From NCBI GenBank assembly GCA_945874225.1, contig CAMCFT010000006.1, positions 62,001 to 126,000 on the forward strand: a DNA stretch of 64,000 nucleotides, in the 5' to 3' direction. Below are positions 8,277 to 17,539 of this stretch, piece after piece. The stretch comes from Flavobacterium psychrophilum. GTDB taxonomy: Bacteria; Bacteroidota; Bacteroidia; Flavobacteriales; Flavobacteriaceae. The first letter of the stretch is position 1. The number at the start of each line of letters is the position of its first letter. The notes below the pieces were generated by a model. The model was not told where the DNA came from. It saw only the letters and a program-made list of their open reading frames with translations, and did no database searches. The position numbers were made by a program, and so were the translations under genes.

Positions 8277-10784
8277 TTATTTAGAATTCACAATCATCGA
8301 GAAGGTTTCGCTTTCACCATCAAAACTCAATTTGAGAATATATATTCCTGTCCTCAATTTATTTTTATTTTCCCAGGGAATAGATTGTGCTCCTTGTTCT
8401 AAATTTCCTTTGAAAATAGTTTCCACAATTTTTCCATTCATATCTACCAATTGAATTTTGGCATTCGAAGAAGCGCTTGGCATTACAAACGAAATCTTTG
8501 CATTAGAAGATACCGGATTTGGATACACTTTTAAACCATATTTACTTATATCGCCATTATCGTTTACTCTCAAAGTATTGTACGCGAACGCAGTTTCATT
8601 TGACCAAGAACTCCATTTTAGATTTTCATCTCTATAACGAACTTTATAAAAGTAAGTTTGTCCAGTAGAAAGTCCATAAGTTGAAACGTCTAATTTTGAT
8701 ATGTTTAAACTGGCATTTTTATTGATAGGCGTGTAATTTGGCGCACGAGTATCATCATAAATATTGTAAGTATCTTGCTCTTTGCTAATTAAAGGCGTGA
8801 TATAATTTCCTGAAGTTGCCGTAACCTGAAATTGACACGTTTGCGCAATATCTACCCCAACCATCGTCGAAGCAACTAGTGTTGTTAAATTTTCTAATCC
8901 AACTGCTGTTGGAGTTTGAGGAGCTACCTGATTCAAATTCAAATGAAATTCATCGACTAGTTCATTTATAACTGGTCTATTGCTGTTTCCAAAACTAAAT
9001 GTCTTTGCAGTAAATGATTTATTGTCAACATCGATATCTACCAAAGTCCAGCAATAGATATCCTTGCTCACTTTTATTTCTGGATAATCCATCTGGTTGG
9101 GATACATTCCCCAGCGGTCTAAAGCAGCACCTGCGCCTCCGGATAATTCTAAATACATATCGTGAGTTCCTGATGCTATATCAGTCACGCCTCTTTCATA
9201 GTTATGGGAATGTCCATAAATAATTAAGGCATTTTTGGGATATTGTTTCAATTTTGGAAGGATACTATTCTGTACAAAACTCTCGTTTCCATCAGGCCAA
9301 ATTTCGCTGTGTCCTGGATGATGTAGGAATGAAAACACAAAATCAATATTGGCATCCGCATTCGATTCTTGTAATCTGCTGTCAATCCAACTAACTTGGT
9401 CAGCTAATTTATAATTAGCATTACCATTAACCGCTAAAATTTGTGTATTACCATAATTATAATTGTAGAATTTTTCGTTATAGGAATTCCCAACAGGATA
9501 CCCATTTGTCAACTCTTCATACTTCATATATTTATAGAAAAAAGAAGAATCACCTTCGTGGTTTCCTATGCTAATCATTGTTGGGATGGATGATGTTAAA
9601 GGAGCATAAGGATTAAAAAATTCATTCGTATATTGAGAAACCACTGTTCCAGTGGTAACAATATCGCCACAGTTCAAAATTAAATCTACTGAATTATGGA
9701 AATCTGCCCCATAAAGCTCTACTAATTTACTCTTGATTTGTTGCACATTCTGAGTGGTTTTAGTAATATCGGTTCTGTTGTCCCCTAAGACCACCATTCG
9801 AATATGTTGATTTGGAGTGCTCTTTAATGCTGGAGTTCTAAAAGAATAGATTGACGAAGCTGTTGTTCCATTATAACATTGATAAAAATATTCTGTGTCA
9901 GGCAATAAACCCATTAATTTTACGGTATGCCAATAATATGTTCCACTAATTTGTTCCCAAGTACCTGCGTTGGTTTGGTTTAAATTAGTTGCGCTTGTAC
10001 CAAATTTAACTTCTGGATTTTGTGCCAAGTCGTTTGAATGCCAAGAAACATAAATAGAAGTTGGTGTGGCGGTTTGCAAATAAGGATCAAAATTAGGAAC
10101 TGTTGGTGTAGTTGACTGTAAAGCACCAACTGCTAAGACTTCTGCTGCACTCAATGGCTTATCAAAAAGTCCTATCGAAGCTACATCCATTAAATTATCC
10201 TCTCCATTATCATCAGCTAATAATAACAATACACTTTGTAAAGAAAATCGACCATTCAAAACATCCGGCGCACCAGCGTTCCATAACGTTCCATTAAGAT
10301 ATGTTTTTATGGCATTTCCCTCATCAACTGTAATAATTAATCGATACCATTCGTTTGGAACCACCGATAAAGATGCATAGCCCAAAGTTCCAACTCCTAC
10401 TTGTCCAGAAGTATTTAAAAACAAATCACCATCTCCTACATTTGTTGATGAAGTTTGAAAAAAACTGTACCAAAGACCATTGGTTTGAATCTTGAAATCA
10501 ATCATCAAGGAGTATTTATTCACATTGGTTGGCAAACCGTGTGTGCATTTAAAATAGTTCCCTACTGTTTTTCTTATTGCAAAATCAGCAACTGATGGCC
10601 CTGCAACTTGAGTAAATGTTCCCTGACTTACAAGATTATTGCCTATTTGTGCTTCAACAAGATTAGCATCATTATCAAAATTCCAATAACCTACTAAAGA
10701 AGGCCAATTGGCAGGAACAAAATTAGTCTGTCCGTTGCAAAAAAAGATAATTGACAAAAACAAAAAGGTAAGACGAGTTTTCAT
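8277..10784 (-). CDS. LamG-purple acid phosphatase-like metallophosphoesterase, T9SS cargo
   Basis: An 835-residue modular secreted enzyme. Order: signal peptide (1-18), LamG/concanavalin-like jelly roll (about 28-215), purple-acid-phosphatase N-terminal Fn3-like domain (about 230-320, with TPTSIYVSWHSND), calcineurin-like metallophosphoesterase core (about 325-600), a second Fn3-like domain (about 640-745) and a type A T9SS sorting domain (about 755-835, VYPNPVSSNAKISF). Metal ligands visible in the core are GDNR, NCGDIV, GNHEGD, FLHHPGH and GHSHNYERG, so it should be an active phosphomonoesterase or phosphodiesterase. It would be exported by T9SS and anchored at the surface. It is the enzyme of the SusCD operon, which makes a phosphorylated ligand plausible. 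Confidence 0.85.
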   Translation of the reverse strand: MKTRLTFLFLSIIFFCNGQTNFVPANWPSLVGYWNFDNDANLVEAQIGNNLVSQGTFTQVAGPSVADFAIRKTVGNYFKCTHGLPTNVNKYSLMIDFKIQTNGLWYSFFQTSSTNVGDGDLFLNTSGQVGVGTLGYASLSVVPNEWYRLIITVDEGNAIKTYLNGTLWNAGAPDVLNGRFSLQSVLLLLADDNGEDNLMDVASIGLFDKPLSAAEVLAVGALQSTTPTVPNFDPYLQTATPTSIYVSWHSNDLAQNPEVKFGTSATNLNQTNAGTWEQISGTYYWHTVKLMGLLPDTEYFYQCYNGTTASSIYSFRTPALKSTPNQHIRMVVLGDNRTDITKTTQNVQQIKSKLVELYGADFHNSVDLILNCGDIVTTGTVVSQYTNEFFNPYAPLTSSIPTMISIGNHEGDSSFFYKYMKYEELTNGYPVGNSYNEKFYNYNYGNTQILAVNGNANYKLADQVSWIDSRLQESNADANIDFVFSFLHHPGHSEIWPDGNESFVQNSILPKLKQYPKNALIIYGHSHNYERGVTDIASGTHDMYLELSGGAGAALDRWGMYPNQMDYPEIKVSKDIYCWTLVDIDVDNKSFTAKTFSFGNSNRPVINELVDEFHLNLNQVAPQTPTAVGLENLTTLVASTMVGVDIAQTCQFQVTATSGNYITPLISKEQDTYNIYDDTRAPNYTPINKNASLNISKLDVSTYGLSTGQTYFYKVRYRDENLKWSSWSNETAFAYNTLRVNDNGDISKYGLKVYPNPVSSNAKISFVMPSASSNAKIQLVDMNGKIVETIFKGNLEQGAQSIPWENKNKLRTGIYILKLSFDGESETFSMIVNSK

Positions 10785-10813
10785 TAAATTAGTTTTGAAT
10801 AGGATAGTAATAA

Positions 10814-10873
10814 AAATACCACGGGAAAAATCAACTTACATATTGTGTGTAAAAGGAAATCCTGTGGTATTTT
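10814..10873 (-). terminator. Probable bidirectional long-loop terminator
   Basis: The arms aataccacggga and tcctgtggtatt (11 of 12 pairs) are separated by about 34 bases, with T runs on both strands. It lies between the LamG gene and the phosphatase gene. The long loop makes it weaker than usual, so partial read-through is possible. Confidence 0.5.
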
Positions 10874-10890
10874 TTTTCAATCTAAAAAAA

Positions 10891-11898
10891 TTATTTCATA
10901 AGAATAGAATACACTTGATTCGCATTTTCAGAAGATAATTTCACAAGATAAGTTCCTGCATTGTATTTGCTTTTTATGTCCCAAGAAATGGTTTGTTCTC
11001 CTTGGTCTAAACTTCCTCTATAAATGTTCTCAACAACTCTTCCTGTCATATCAATCAATTCGATATTGGCATTTTTAGAAGCAGAAGCAAGATTAAATGA
11101 AATTTTAGCATTAGAACTTACTGGATTTGGATATACTTTCAAAGTGCTATTAGCAGCAGAAAATTTTGGAGCGGCTAGAGTGGCAGAACCAAGTGTGCTG
11201 ATTACCTCGGCGTCTAATAAAGGTCTGTCCCAAATAGCAATTTGAGCCACGTCAATTTTACCTTCTTCTCCATCATCACCATCTCTTAAAAATCGAATTG
11301 TGCTCTCTAAACTGGCTCTTAGATCAAGACCAGTACCTTGTTGTGACCCCATTCCCCAATCAACACCATCAACAAAAAGTTTCCACTTTGTTGCAGCAGT
11401 AGGGTCTGCTACAAAAACAATTCTATGCCAAACGTTTGCTGTTATATAATTAGGAGCGGAATAATTTGTCCAACATTGACTTGCTCCAAGCGACGCATCA
11501 GTTTTGATAAAAAATTCACCATCAGTATTTAAAGAAGGGTCATAATCAATTATGGAATGCCATATGTCTACAACAGGTAAACGGATGTCCATCATCCAAG
11601 TAAATGTATTGGTTCTTGTTGTACCTCCACCATTTACTGCTATGCCGTGCGTGCATTCTAAATAAGGACCTTTGCCATCTTTATGAATAGCATTATCAGT
11701 TCCCGCTGGCCCTGCAACTTGGGTAAAAGTTCCATTTAGAACTAAATCATTTCCGTATCCAACTTCCGCTTTTCCAAGATTAGCATTGTCTTCAAATTTC
11801 CAATAACCTACTGGAGAAGTGTCATTTGGGTCAAAATTGTTTTGAGCGTTTGAGAACCAAGCGCTGGACAATAATAGTAAAGTAAAGATTTTTTTCAT
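10891..11898 (-). CDS. Secreted LamG-domain protein with T9SS sorting domain
   Basis: A 335-residue protein: signal peptide (1-18), one LamG/concanavalin-like domain (about 28-235) and a type A T9SS C-terminal domain (about 255-335, VYPNPVSSNAKISF then VVENIYRGSLDQGEQ and a terminal K). No enzymatic domain is visible. Both its LamG domain (VGYWKFEDNANLGKAEVG, FTQVAGPAG) and its tail closely match those of the phosphatase encoded just downstream. It therefore looks like a catalytic-core-less paralog made by local duplication. A carbohydrate or surface-binding role is inferred. It is the first gene of the minus-strand group and faces the regulator at 12235 across 336 bp. Confidence 0.8.
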   Translation of the reverse strand: MKKIFTLLLLSSAWFSNAQNNFDPNDTSPVGYWKFEDNANLGKAEVGYGNDLVLNGTFTQVAGPAGTDNAIHKDGKGPYLECTHGIAVNGGGTTRTNTFTWMMDIRLPVVDIWHSIIDYDPSLNTDGEFFIKTDASLGASQCWTNYSAPNYITANVWHRIVFVADPTAATKWKLFVDGVDWGMGSQQGTGLDLRASLESTIRFLRDGDDGEEGKIDVAQIAIWDRPLLDAEVISTLGSATLAAPKFSAANSTLKVYPNPVSSNAKISFNLASASKNANIELIDMTGRVVENIYRGSLDQGEQTISWDIKSKYNAGTYLVKLSSENANQVYSILMK

Positions 11899-12234
11899 AA
11901 TTTTAATAGTTTAATTAATTTGTTAAATGTTTTAGTTTTGTGTTTATTTTAAGAAATATATCAAATCAAAAACGAACTCAAAATCCTATTTCTAGTCAAT
12001 AAACGACTATACAATAATAAACAATATTTAGCTTGACTGTAAAAATCAAGCTACACTTGAATTACGCTTATTTTTAAAACTCAGACGCCAACAATACTTA
12101 TTTACCTGTAATCGTCTGCTTGTCAGTATTTTAAAATATAATTTTTTTGTTGATTTATAAAAATTTAAACTGTATTTTTGTATTCATACGTCAAGAATAT
12201 CCAAGTTAAAAAATCAAACAGCCTATAATTTTAT
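11899..12234. other. Divergent intergenic region between the LamG gene and the regulator
   Basis: 336 bp, strongly AT-rich, with no gene. It carries a good promoter for the plus-strand regulator (separate entry). I found no exact TANNTTTG element for the minus-strand LamG gene. This is the most likely place for regulator binding sites, but I see no convincing palindromic operator. Confidence 0.5.
12150..12180 (+). promoter_or_regulatory. Bacteroidota-type promoter for the first regulator
   Basis: A -33 element TTG (12150-12152) and a -7 element TATTTTTG (12173-12180, fitting TANNTTTG) are separated by 20 bases, within the 17-23 range known for Flavobacterium promoters. The start codon follows 54 bases later. 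Confidence 0.6.
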
Positions 12235-15156
12235 ATGAAAATAATTATAAAAACACATTGTATATTTATAGTATTTGGATTGTTCTTTTCATGGCTTTCC
12301 TTTGGGCAACCAAAAGACAATTCATCCCGTCTATCGGGCTCTCCATCAACCCTGAAAATAACTCACTTTTCGAGAAACGATTTTAAAGCTGATTCCCAGT
12401 TTTTGACCATGTGCGAAAGTGATGACGGAACTTTAATTTTTGGCAATAATGACGGGGCATTAATTTTTGATGGTGAACGCTGGCGAAAAATCAACCTTCC
12501 TAATAGCTCATCGGTAAATAGCCTTGTTAAAGCTAATGATGGAAAAATTTATGTTGGAGGATATAATGAATTGGGAACGCTACAAAAAAATAAATATGGC
12601 AGCTATTTTTACAAATCACTTATTACTGAATTTCACCTTGAAGGAAAGAATCTAGAAAACTTCTGGCAAGTTCGGGAATTCAAAAAGCATATTATTTATA
12701 GGTCTTTTGCGGAACTGGTTGTTAATACCGGAAATAGAGTAACCTTCCTTCCTGCTAACAAATCATTTGTTTTTTCAGAGAAAGTAAATGACAACTATTT
12801 CGTTCAGGACAGAAACTTTGGATTATATAAATTTGACGCAAAAACAATGAGTCTTCTGCTTGTTTTTGATGCAAAAGAATTTTTAAATGAAGATATATCT
12901 TCTATTCTTCCAACTCAAAAACCCAATATCATTACCATTATTTCTAGATTTGGAAATGTTTATACCGCAGATATTGCCTCTAAAACAATTCAGAAAAAAT
13001 TAAATATTTTTGAAGGTGCTAAAAAAGACATGGTCAGTTATGGAATACTAGGCAATAATAATGATTATTTGATAGGAACTCGTAGCTCAAAAATTATAAC
13101 TCTTACTAATTCTGGCGAAATTATTAGAGATAATCAACAATTTTCGGAACTTTCAAATGCAACAATTCATTGTCTTTTTCAAACAAAAAATCAAAATATT
13201 TGGGTTTTACAAAGTAATGGTTTGAGTTTATTAGATTATAAATCCCCTTTTGTTATGGCTTTTGACCAAGCTTCTGTTTATGATATTTTAGTAAAAGATA
13301 AAGTGGTTTATATAGCCACAAGTAATGGGGTTTACTTTTCTAATTTTTTAAACCTCAAAAAAAATGATTCTTTCAATTTTAAAAAAGTAGAAAATTTGCA
13401 AGAGACCGCATGGGCAATTCAAGACTTGGATAATGACATCATAATTTCGCATGATCGGGGACTTTATAAATTTGAAAATGGGGCAGCTTTAAAAATTGGC
13501 ACACCAAATGGTTTTTGGAAAATAACTAAAATAAAAAATAAAAAAGGATTCTATCTAGGATCTACATATAATGGTTTATTTCTTATAGAAAAAAAAGGAA
13601 ACAAATGGGTTATTAAAAACATAATCAATGGTTTTGGCGAATCCAGTAGAGACATCCTAGCAGACTATGAACCTAATACTTATTGGGTTTGCCACGGACA
13701 CAAAGGGGTTTATAAAATCCACATCAATTCAGATTATTCTAGAGTTGACGCAGTAGATTTTTTTACAAATAATAATGGATTAAAATCCCCTTTCAATATA
13801 AATATCTTTAATTGGAATAATAAAATAGTTTTTACGACTAATACAGGCATCTACACCTACAATAAGAACATAAATAAATTTGAATTATTTAACCCATTAA
13901 ACACCATTTTAGATTCATCAAAAAATACACGCAAACTAGTTGAAAACAATGGCAAAACTTGGTTTATTCAAGATGATGAAGCTGGATATTTCATTGGCAA
14001 TAATCCAAAACTTTACAAAGATTTATTCCTGAACCTCAAGGGAAGTTTCAATCGAGGAATGGAAAGTATTCATCCCGTGGGTAATGACAGGGTTTTATTT
14101 GGAACTAATACTGGTTTATTTCTTTATACCCTGCCACAAAATGAAAACATAAATATATTTCCAACAAATATCAGCCAAATTACTTATACGAAAAATCAAA
14201 AAATCAATAAGATTGGAATAAGTTCAAAAGAAAACAACATTCAATTACCAAACCAAACTGATATATTACGTTTTGAATTTTCATCTCCAAAAATGTTTTC
14301 AAGCACCGAAATTCAATATAGCTATAAACTTGAAAACGTTGACCAAAACTGGTCTCCTTGGCAAAAAAATTCTTATAAAGAATATACGCATTTAAGACCT
14401 GGTGCTTATACATTTATTGTTAAAAGCAGAAATTTGGCTGGCCAATTAGGTAAAGAAACGGTATTTGAATTTAATATTTTACCCAAATGGTATCAAACTA
14501 ATTTAGCTTATTTTCTATATATAATTGCTAGTGGCTTATTTGTTTACTATATCATAAATTATGTGAAAAGAAAAATAGCATTTGAGCGGCTAAAATCAAA
14601 AATTGAAATTAAGAAATCGCAACAGCTTTTGGAATTAGAAATTGAAAAATTAAAACTTAAACAAGACAAAGAAGACATTTATAAGGATAAATTAAACCTT
14701 GAAGGTGATATCATCAACAAAAGCAAAGAATTAGCAAATTACACCATTTCATTAAGCAAGAAAAAAGAGGTTTTCGATGAATTAAAAAACGACTTGAGTC
14801 AGTTGCGTGAACTTCTTAAAAGTCAGGAATCAAGAAAGAAAATTACCGAAATATTTCAAAAGCTAAATCAACATCGAATTGGTGAAGAATATATTGAAAT
14901 CTTTGATGTTAATTTCGAAAAAGTAAACCACAATTTCTTTGAAAAATTGAAGCAAATTGATTCTACACTGACCAAAAGAGAATTACGTCTATGTGCGTTT
15001 GTAAAAATGGACTTAACCAATAAAGAGATTGCTCCCTTATTAAATATTTCCATAAGAGGTGTTGAAAGTGCCCGATATAGAGTAAGAAAAAAACTTAATG
15101 TGCAGCACGAGGACAACTTTATCTCCTTTCTTGAAAATTTGGCTGAAAATAATTGA
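12235..15156 (+). CDS. Transmembrane beta-propeller LuxR-type regulator (reg_prop-Y_Y_Y-HTH)
   Basis: A 973-residue one-component regulator spanning the inner membrane. In order: signal peptide or anchor (about 1-25), two-bladed-propeller-type sensor made of degenerate reg_prop repeats (about 45-680), Y_Y_Y domain (about 688-750, LRPGAYTFIVKSRN), transmembrane helix (about 755-775), charged coiled coil (about 780-900) and a LuxR/GerE-like helix-turn-helix (about 907-965, LTNKEIAPLLNISIRGVESA). Histidine kinase and receiver domains of a hybrid two-component system are absent, so periplasmic sensing must be passed directly to the DNA-binding domain. It is divergent to the LamG/phosphatase/SusCD genes and convergent with GH3. 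It could control either group. A paralog of the same layout lies at 34482-37349. Confidence 0.85.
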   Translation: MKIIIKTHCIFIVFGLFFSWLSFGQPKDNSSRLSGSPSTLKITHFSRNDFKADSQFLTMCESDDGTLIFGNNDGALIFDGERWRKINLPNSSSVNSLVKANDGKIYVGGYNELGTLQKNKYGSYFYKSLITEFHLEGKNLENFWQVREFKKHIIYRSFAELVVNTGNRVTFLPANKSFVFSEKVNDNYFVQDRNFGLYKFDAKTMSLLLVFDAKEFLNEDISSILPTQKPNIITIISRFGNVYTADIASKTIQKKLNIFEGAKKDMVSYGILGNNNDYLIGTRSSKIITLTNSGEIIRDNQQFSELSNATIHCLFQTKNQNIWVLQSNGLSLLDYKSPFVMAFDQASVYDILVKDKVVYIATSNGVYFSNFLNLKKNDSFNFKKVENLQETAWAIQDLDNDIIISHDRGLYKFENGAALKIGTPNGFWKITKIKNKKGFYLGSTYNGLFLIEKKGNKWVIKNIINGFGESSRDILADYEPNTYWVCHGHKGVYKIHINSDYSRVDAVDFFTNNNGLKSPFNINIFNWNNKIVFTTNTGIYTYNKNINKFELFNPLNTILDSSKNTRKLVENNGKTWFIQDDEAGYFIGNNPKLYKDLFLNLKGSFNRGMESIHPVGNDRVLFGTNTGLFLYTLPQNENINIFPTNISQITYTKNQKINKIGISSKENNIQLPNQTDILRFEFSSPKMFSSTEIQYSYKLENVDQNWSPWQKNSYKEYTHLRPGAYTFIVKSRNLAGQLGKETVFEFNILPKWYQTNLAYFLYIIASGLFVYYIINYVKRKIAFERLKSKIEIKKSQQLLELEIEKLKLKQDKEDIYKDKLNLEGDIINKSKELANYTISLSKKKEVFDELKNDLSQLRELLKSQESRKKITEIFQKLNQHRIGEEYIEIFDVNFEKVNHNFFEKLKQIDSTLTKRELRLCAFVKMDLTNKEIAPLLNISIRGVESARYRVRKKLNVQHEDNFISFLENLAENN

Positions 15157-15188
15157 GAATAATACCCCCGTGAACTCCTATGAATAGT

Positions 15189-15210
15189 AAAAAAGTTTTT
15201 TTGAAAAACT
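15189..15210 (-). terminator. Weak AT-rich terminator after GH3
   Basis: The stem agttttt/aaaaact with a short loop is followed on the minus strand by a T run. It sits in the 71-bp convergent gap. The stem has few G-C pairs, so the call is tentative. Confidence 0.35.
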
Positions 15211-15227
15211 ACTCACTTTACAAGATG

Positions 15228-17471
15228 CTATTTTATCAATTCAAAAACATCTCTTAATCTAATGTCGGAAGAGGATGCTCCAATCATCAAATCAAAATCG
15301 CCAGGTTCTGATTTATATTCCAATTTATCGTTATAGAAAGACAGTTTTTGGTTGTCTATGATGAATTTGATAGTTTTGGTTTCGCCTGCATTTAATTTAA
15401 TTTTTTGAAAATCTTTCAGTTCCATTATTGGCCTAACGACTGAACCTACTCTGTCTCGAATATACAATTGCACAATTTCTTCACCTGAAAAATTTCCGGT
15501 ATTTGTAATATTCACTGAAACTTCAAGATTCTCGGTATTTTTCATCTTCTTTTTTGATAATTTCAAATCCGAATATTCAAAAGCAGTGTAGCTTAATCCA
15601 AAACCAAAAGAAAATTTCGGAGTACTTGGCAAATCAATATAGGCTGATCTAAAAGGGGAGTTTTGATTATTTTCAAAAGGCCTTCCGGTATTGAAATTAT
15701 TGTAATAAATAGGGATTTGACCTTCTTCTCTAGGGAAAGACATGGGCAGTTTTGCACTGGGATTCACATCTCCAAAAAGCACATCGGCAATGGCATTTCC
15801 TGCTTCGCTACCCAACCACCAAGTATAAAGTATGGCCGGAACATTATCAGCAGTCCAATTAAAAATCAGCGGTCTCCCTGCATTTATCAACACAACAACT
15901 GGTTTTCCTGTAGCCATAATTGCTTTGACCAAGTCTTCCTGAACGCCTGGTAAATGAATATTGCTGCGGCTTCTGGCCTCACCTGCCATATCAAACCTTT
16001 CTCCAATACTCAAAATTACCACATCGGATTGATTAGCAATAGCAATAGCATCGGCAAAACCATCTTTATTTTCTCCTTCTATTTCGCATCCTTTAGCATA
16101 AAGTAATTGAGTGTTTTTGCCTACTTTGTTTTCCAATCCTTTCCATTGCGAAACAATATAACTTGAATCAACATCTTTTAAATTGATTGCCCACGCACCG
16201 TGATTAGCTCTCAAAGGTTTTACCATTGGCCCTATAAAAGCAATGGTTTTGATGTCTTTTGAAAGAGGTAAAACACCCGCCCCTGACCCTCCAAGAAGGG
16301 GAATATTTTTTAGCAATACGATACTTTTCCCTGCTATTTCTCTGGCAATTTTAGTATGTTCAGGATTATTTAATTCCCTTTTTTGTCTTTCTAGGTTTGA
16401 AAATTTAAAGGGATCATCAAACAATCCCAACTCAAATTTTTTGCGAAGAATTCTTCTAACAGCATCGTCTACCAATGCTATTGAAACTTGTTTTTCTTTT
16501 ACTAATTGAGCTAAATTTTCTCGATAGGCATTGCTTTCCATATCCATATCAGTCCCGGCAGTAATGGCAGCAAGTGCAGCTCCTTTCTTGTCTTTTGCAT
16601 AACCATGGGCGACCATCTCTCCAATAGAACCCCAATCAGAAACTACAAAGCCTTTAAATTTCCATTTTCCTTTCAAAATATCAGATAATATATATTTGTT
16701 TCCACTAGCGGGGATTCCATTGATATCATTAAAAGAATTCATTAAGGTAGAAACTCCGGCATCAACAGCAGCTTTGAATGGAGGCAAATAGGTTTCCCAA
16801 AGCATTCTATTACTCATATCAACCGAGTTATAATCTCGACCACCGACGGCTGCACCGTAAGCTGCAAAATGTTTGGCGCAAGCCATTACAGCATTGGTAT
16901 CCCCTAACTTCCCCTGAAAACCTTTTACTCTTGCATAAGCAATTTTAGAGCCCAGATAAGTGTCTTCACCAGCACCTTCCATTACTCTTCCCCAGCGAGG
17001 ATCACGAGCAATGTCAACCATTGGGCCAAATACCCAATGAATTCCTCCAGCGGCAGCTTCTGTAGCCGCAATTCGTGCTGATAACTCCATAGCTTCTAAA
17101 TCCCAACTGGAAGCCTCGGCAAGCGGAATTGGAAATGTAGTTTTATACCCGTGAATTACATCCTGACCAAACAACAAAGGAATTTTAAGTCTTGATTGCA
17201 TAGCAATTTCTTGGTATTGTCGGGTGTATGTCGCACCTAAAACATTGAGCATTGAGCCAACTTTTCCGGCTTTGATTGCCTCTTCTTGATCTCTCTTTAC
17301 TGTAATAGGACCAGTTGCTCTCCAATCGAATGAATATTGATTAAGTTGACCTATTTTTTCTTCAATAGTCATCTTTTTTAATAAGGCATCAATTTTTTGA
17401 TCAATGATTTTTTGTTGCGAAAAGGCAAAAATGTATGCCAATAAAAGGATTGCAGAAAATATTTTTTTCAT
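15228..17471 (-). CDS. bglX: GH3 beta-glucosidase (BglX-like)
   Basis: A 747-residue periplasmic glycoside hydrolase family 3 enzyme that removes terminal glucose from oligosaccharides. Signal peptide 1-19 (IFAFSQ). The (beta/alpha)8 domain spans about 25-370 and carries KHFAAYGA and the nucleophile in VVSDWGS (about D279). The alpha/beta sandwich (about 395-600) holds the acid/base region SIGERFDMAGEARSR. A C-terminal fibronectin-III-like domain follows (about 640-745). Length matches E. coli BglX. It is the last gene of the beta-glucan locus, 68 bp after the GH5, and would finish the breakdown to glucose. The family is certain; preference for beta-1,3 or beta-1,6 gluco-oligosaccharides is inferred from the neighbours. 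Confidence 0.9.
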   Translation of the reverse strand: MKKIFSAILLLAYIFAFSQQKIIDQKIDALLKKMTIEEKIGQLNQYSFDWRATGPITVKRDQEEAIKAGKVGSMLNVLGATYTRQYQEIAMQSRLKIPLLFGQDVIHGYKTTFPIPLAEASSWDLEAMELSARIAATEAAAGGIHWVFGPMVDIARDPRWGRVMEGAGEDTYLGSKIAYARVKGFQGKLGDTNAVMACAKHFAAYGAAVGGRDYNSVDMSNRMLWETYLPPFKAAVDAGVSTLMNSFNDINGIPASGNKYILSDILKGKWKFKGFVVSDWGSIGEMVAHGYAKDKKGAALAAITAGTDMDMESNAYRENLAQLVKEKQVSIALVDDAVRRILRKKFELGLFDDPFKFSNLERQKRELNNPEHTKIAREIAGKSIVLLKNIPLLGGSGAGVLPLSKDIKTIAFIGPMVKPLRANHGAWAINLKDVDSSYIVSQWKGLENKVGKNTQLLYAKGCEIEGENKDGFADAIAIANQSDVVILSIGERFDMAGEARSRSNIHLPGVQEDLVKAIMATGKPVVVLINAGRPLIFNWTADNVPAILYTWWLGSEAGNAIADVLFGDVNPSAKLPMSFPREEGQIPIYYNNFNTGRPFENNQNSPFRSAYIDLPSTPKFSFGFGLSYTAFEYSDLKLSKKKMKNTENLEVSVNITNTGNFSGEEIVQLYIRDRVGSVVRPIMELKDFQKIKLNAGETKTIKFIIDNQKLSFYNDKLEYKSEPGDFDLMIGASSSDIRLRDVFELIK

Positions 17472-17539
17472 TTAATAAGCTTTTTTGATTGTGTTATATC
17501 CCATTATTACTTTGGATACACAATTAACAATATTCATGA

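Noticed and set aside
12235..15156. Hybrid two-component system (HTCS)
   Set aside because: Sensor and Y_Y_Y domains match, but there is no HisKA, HATPase or receiver domain; the coiled coil leads directly to a LuxR-type HTH.
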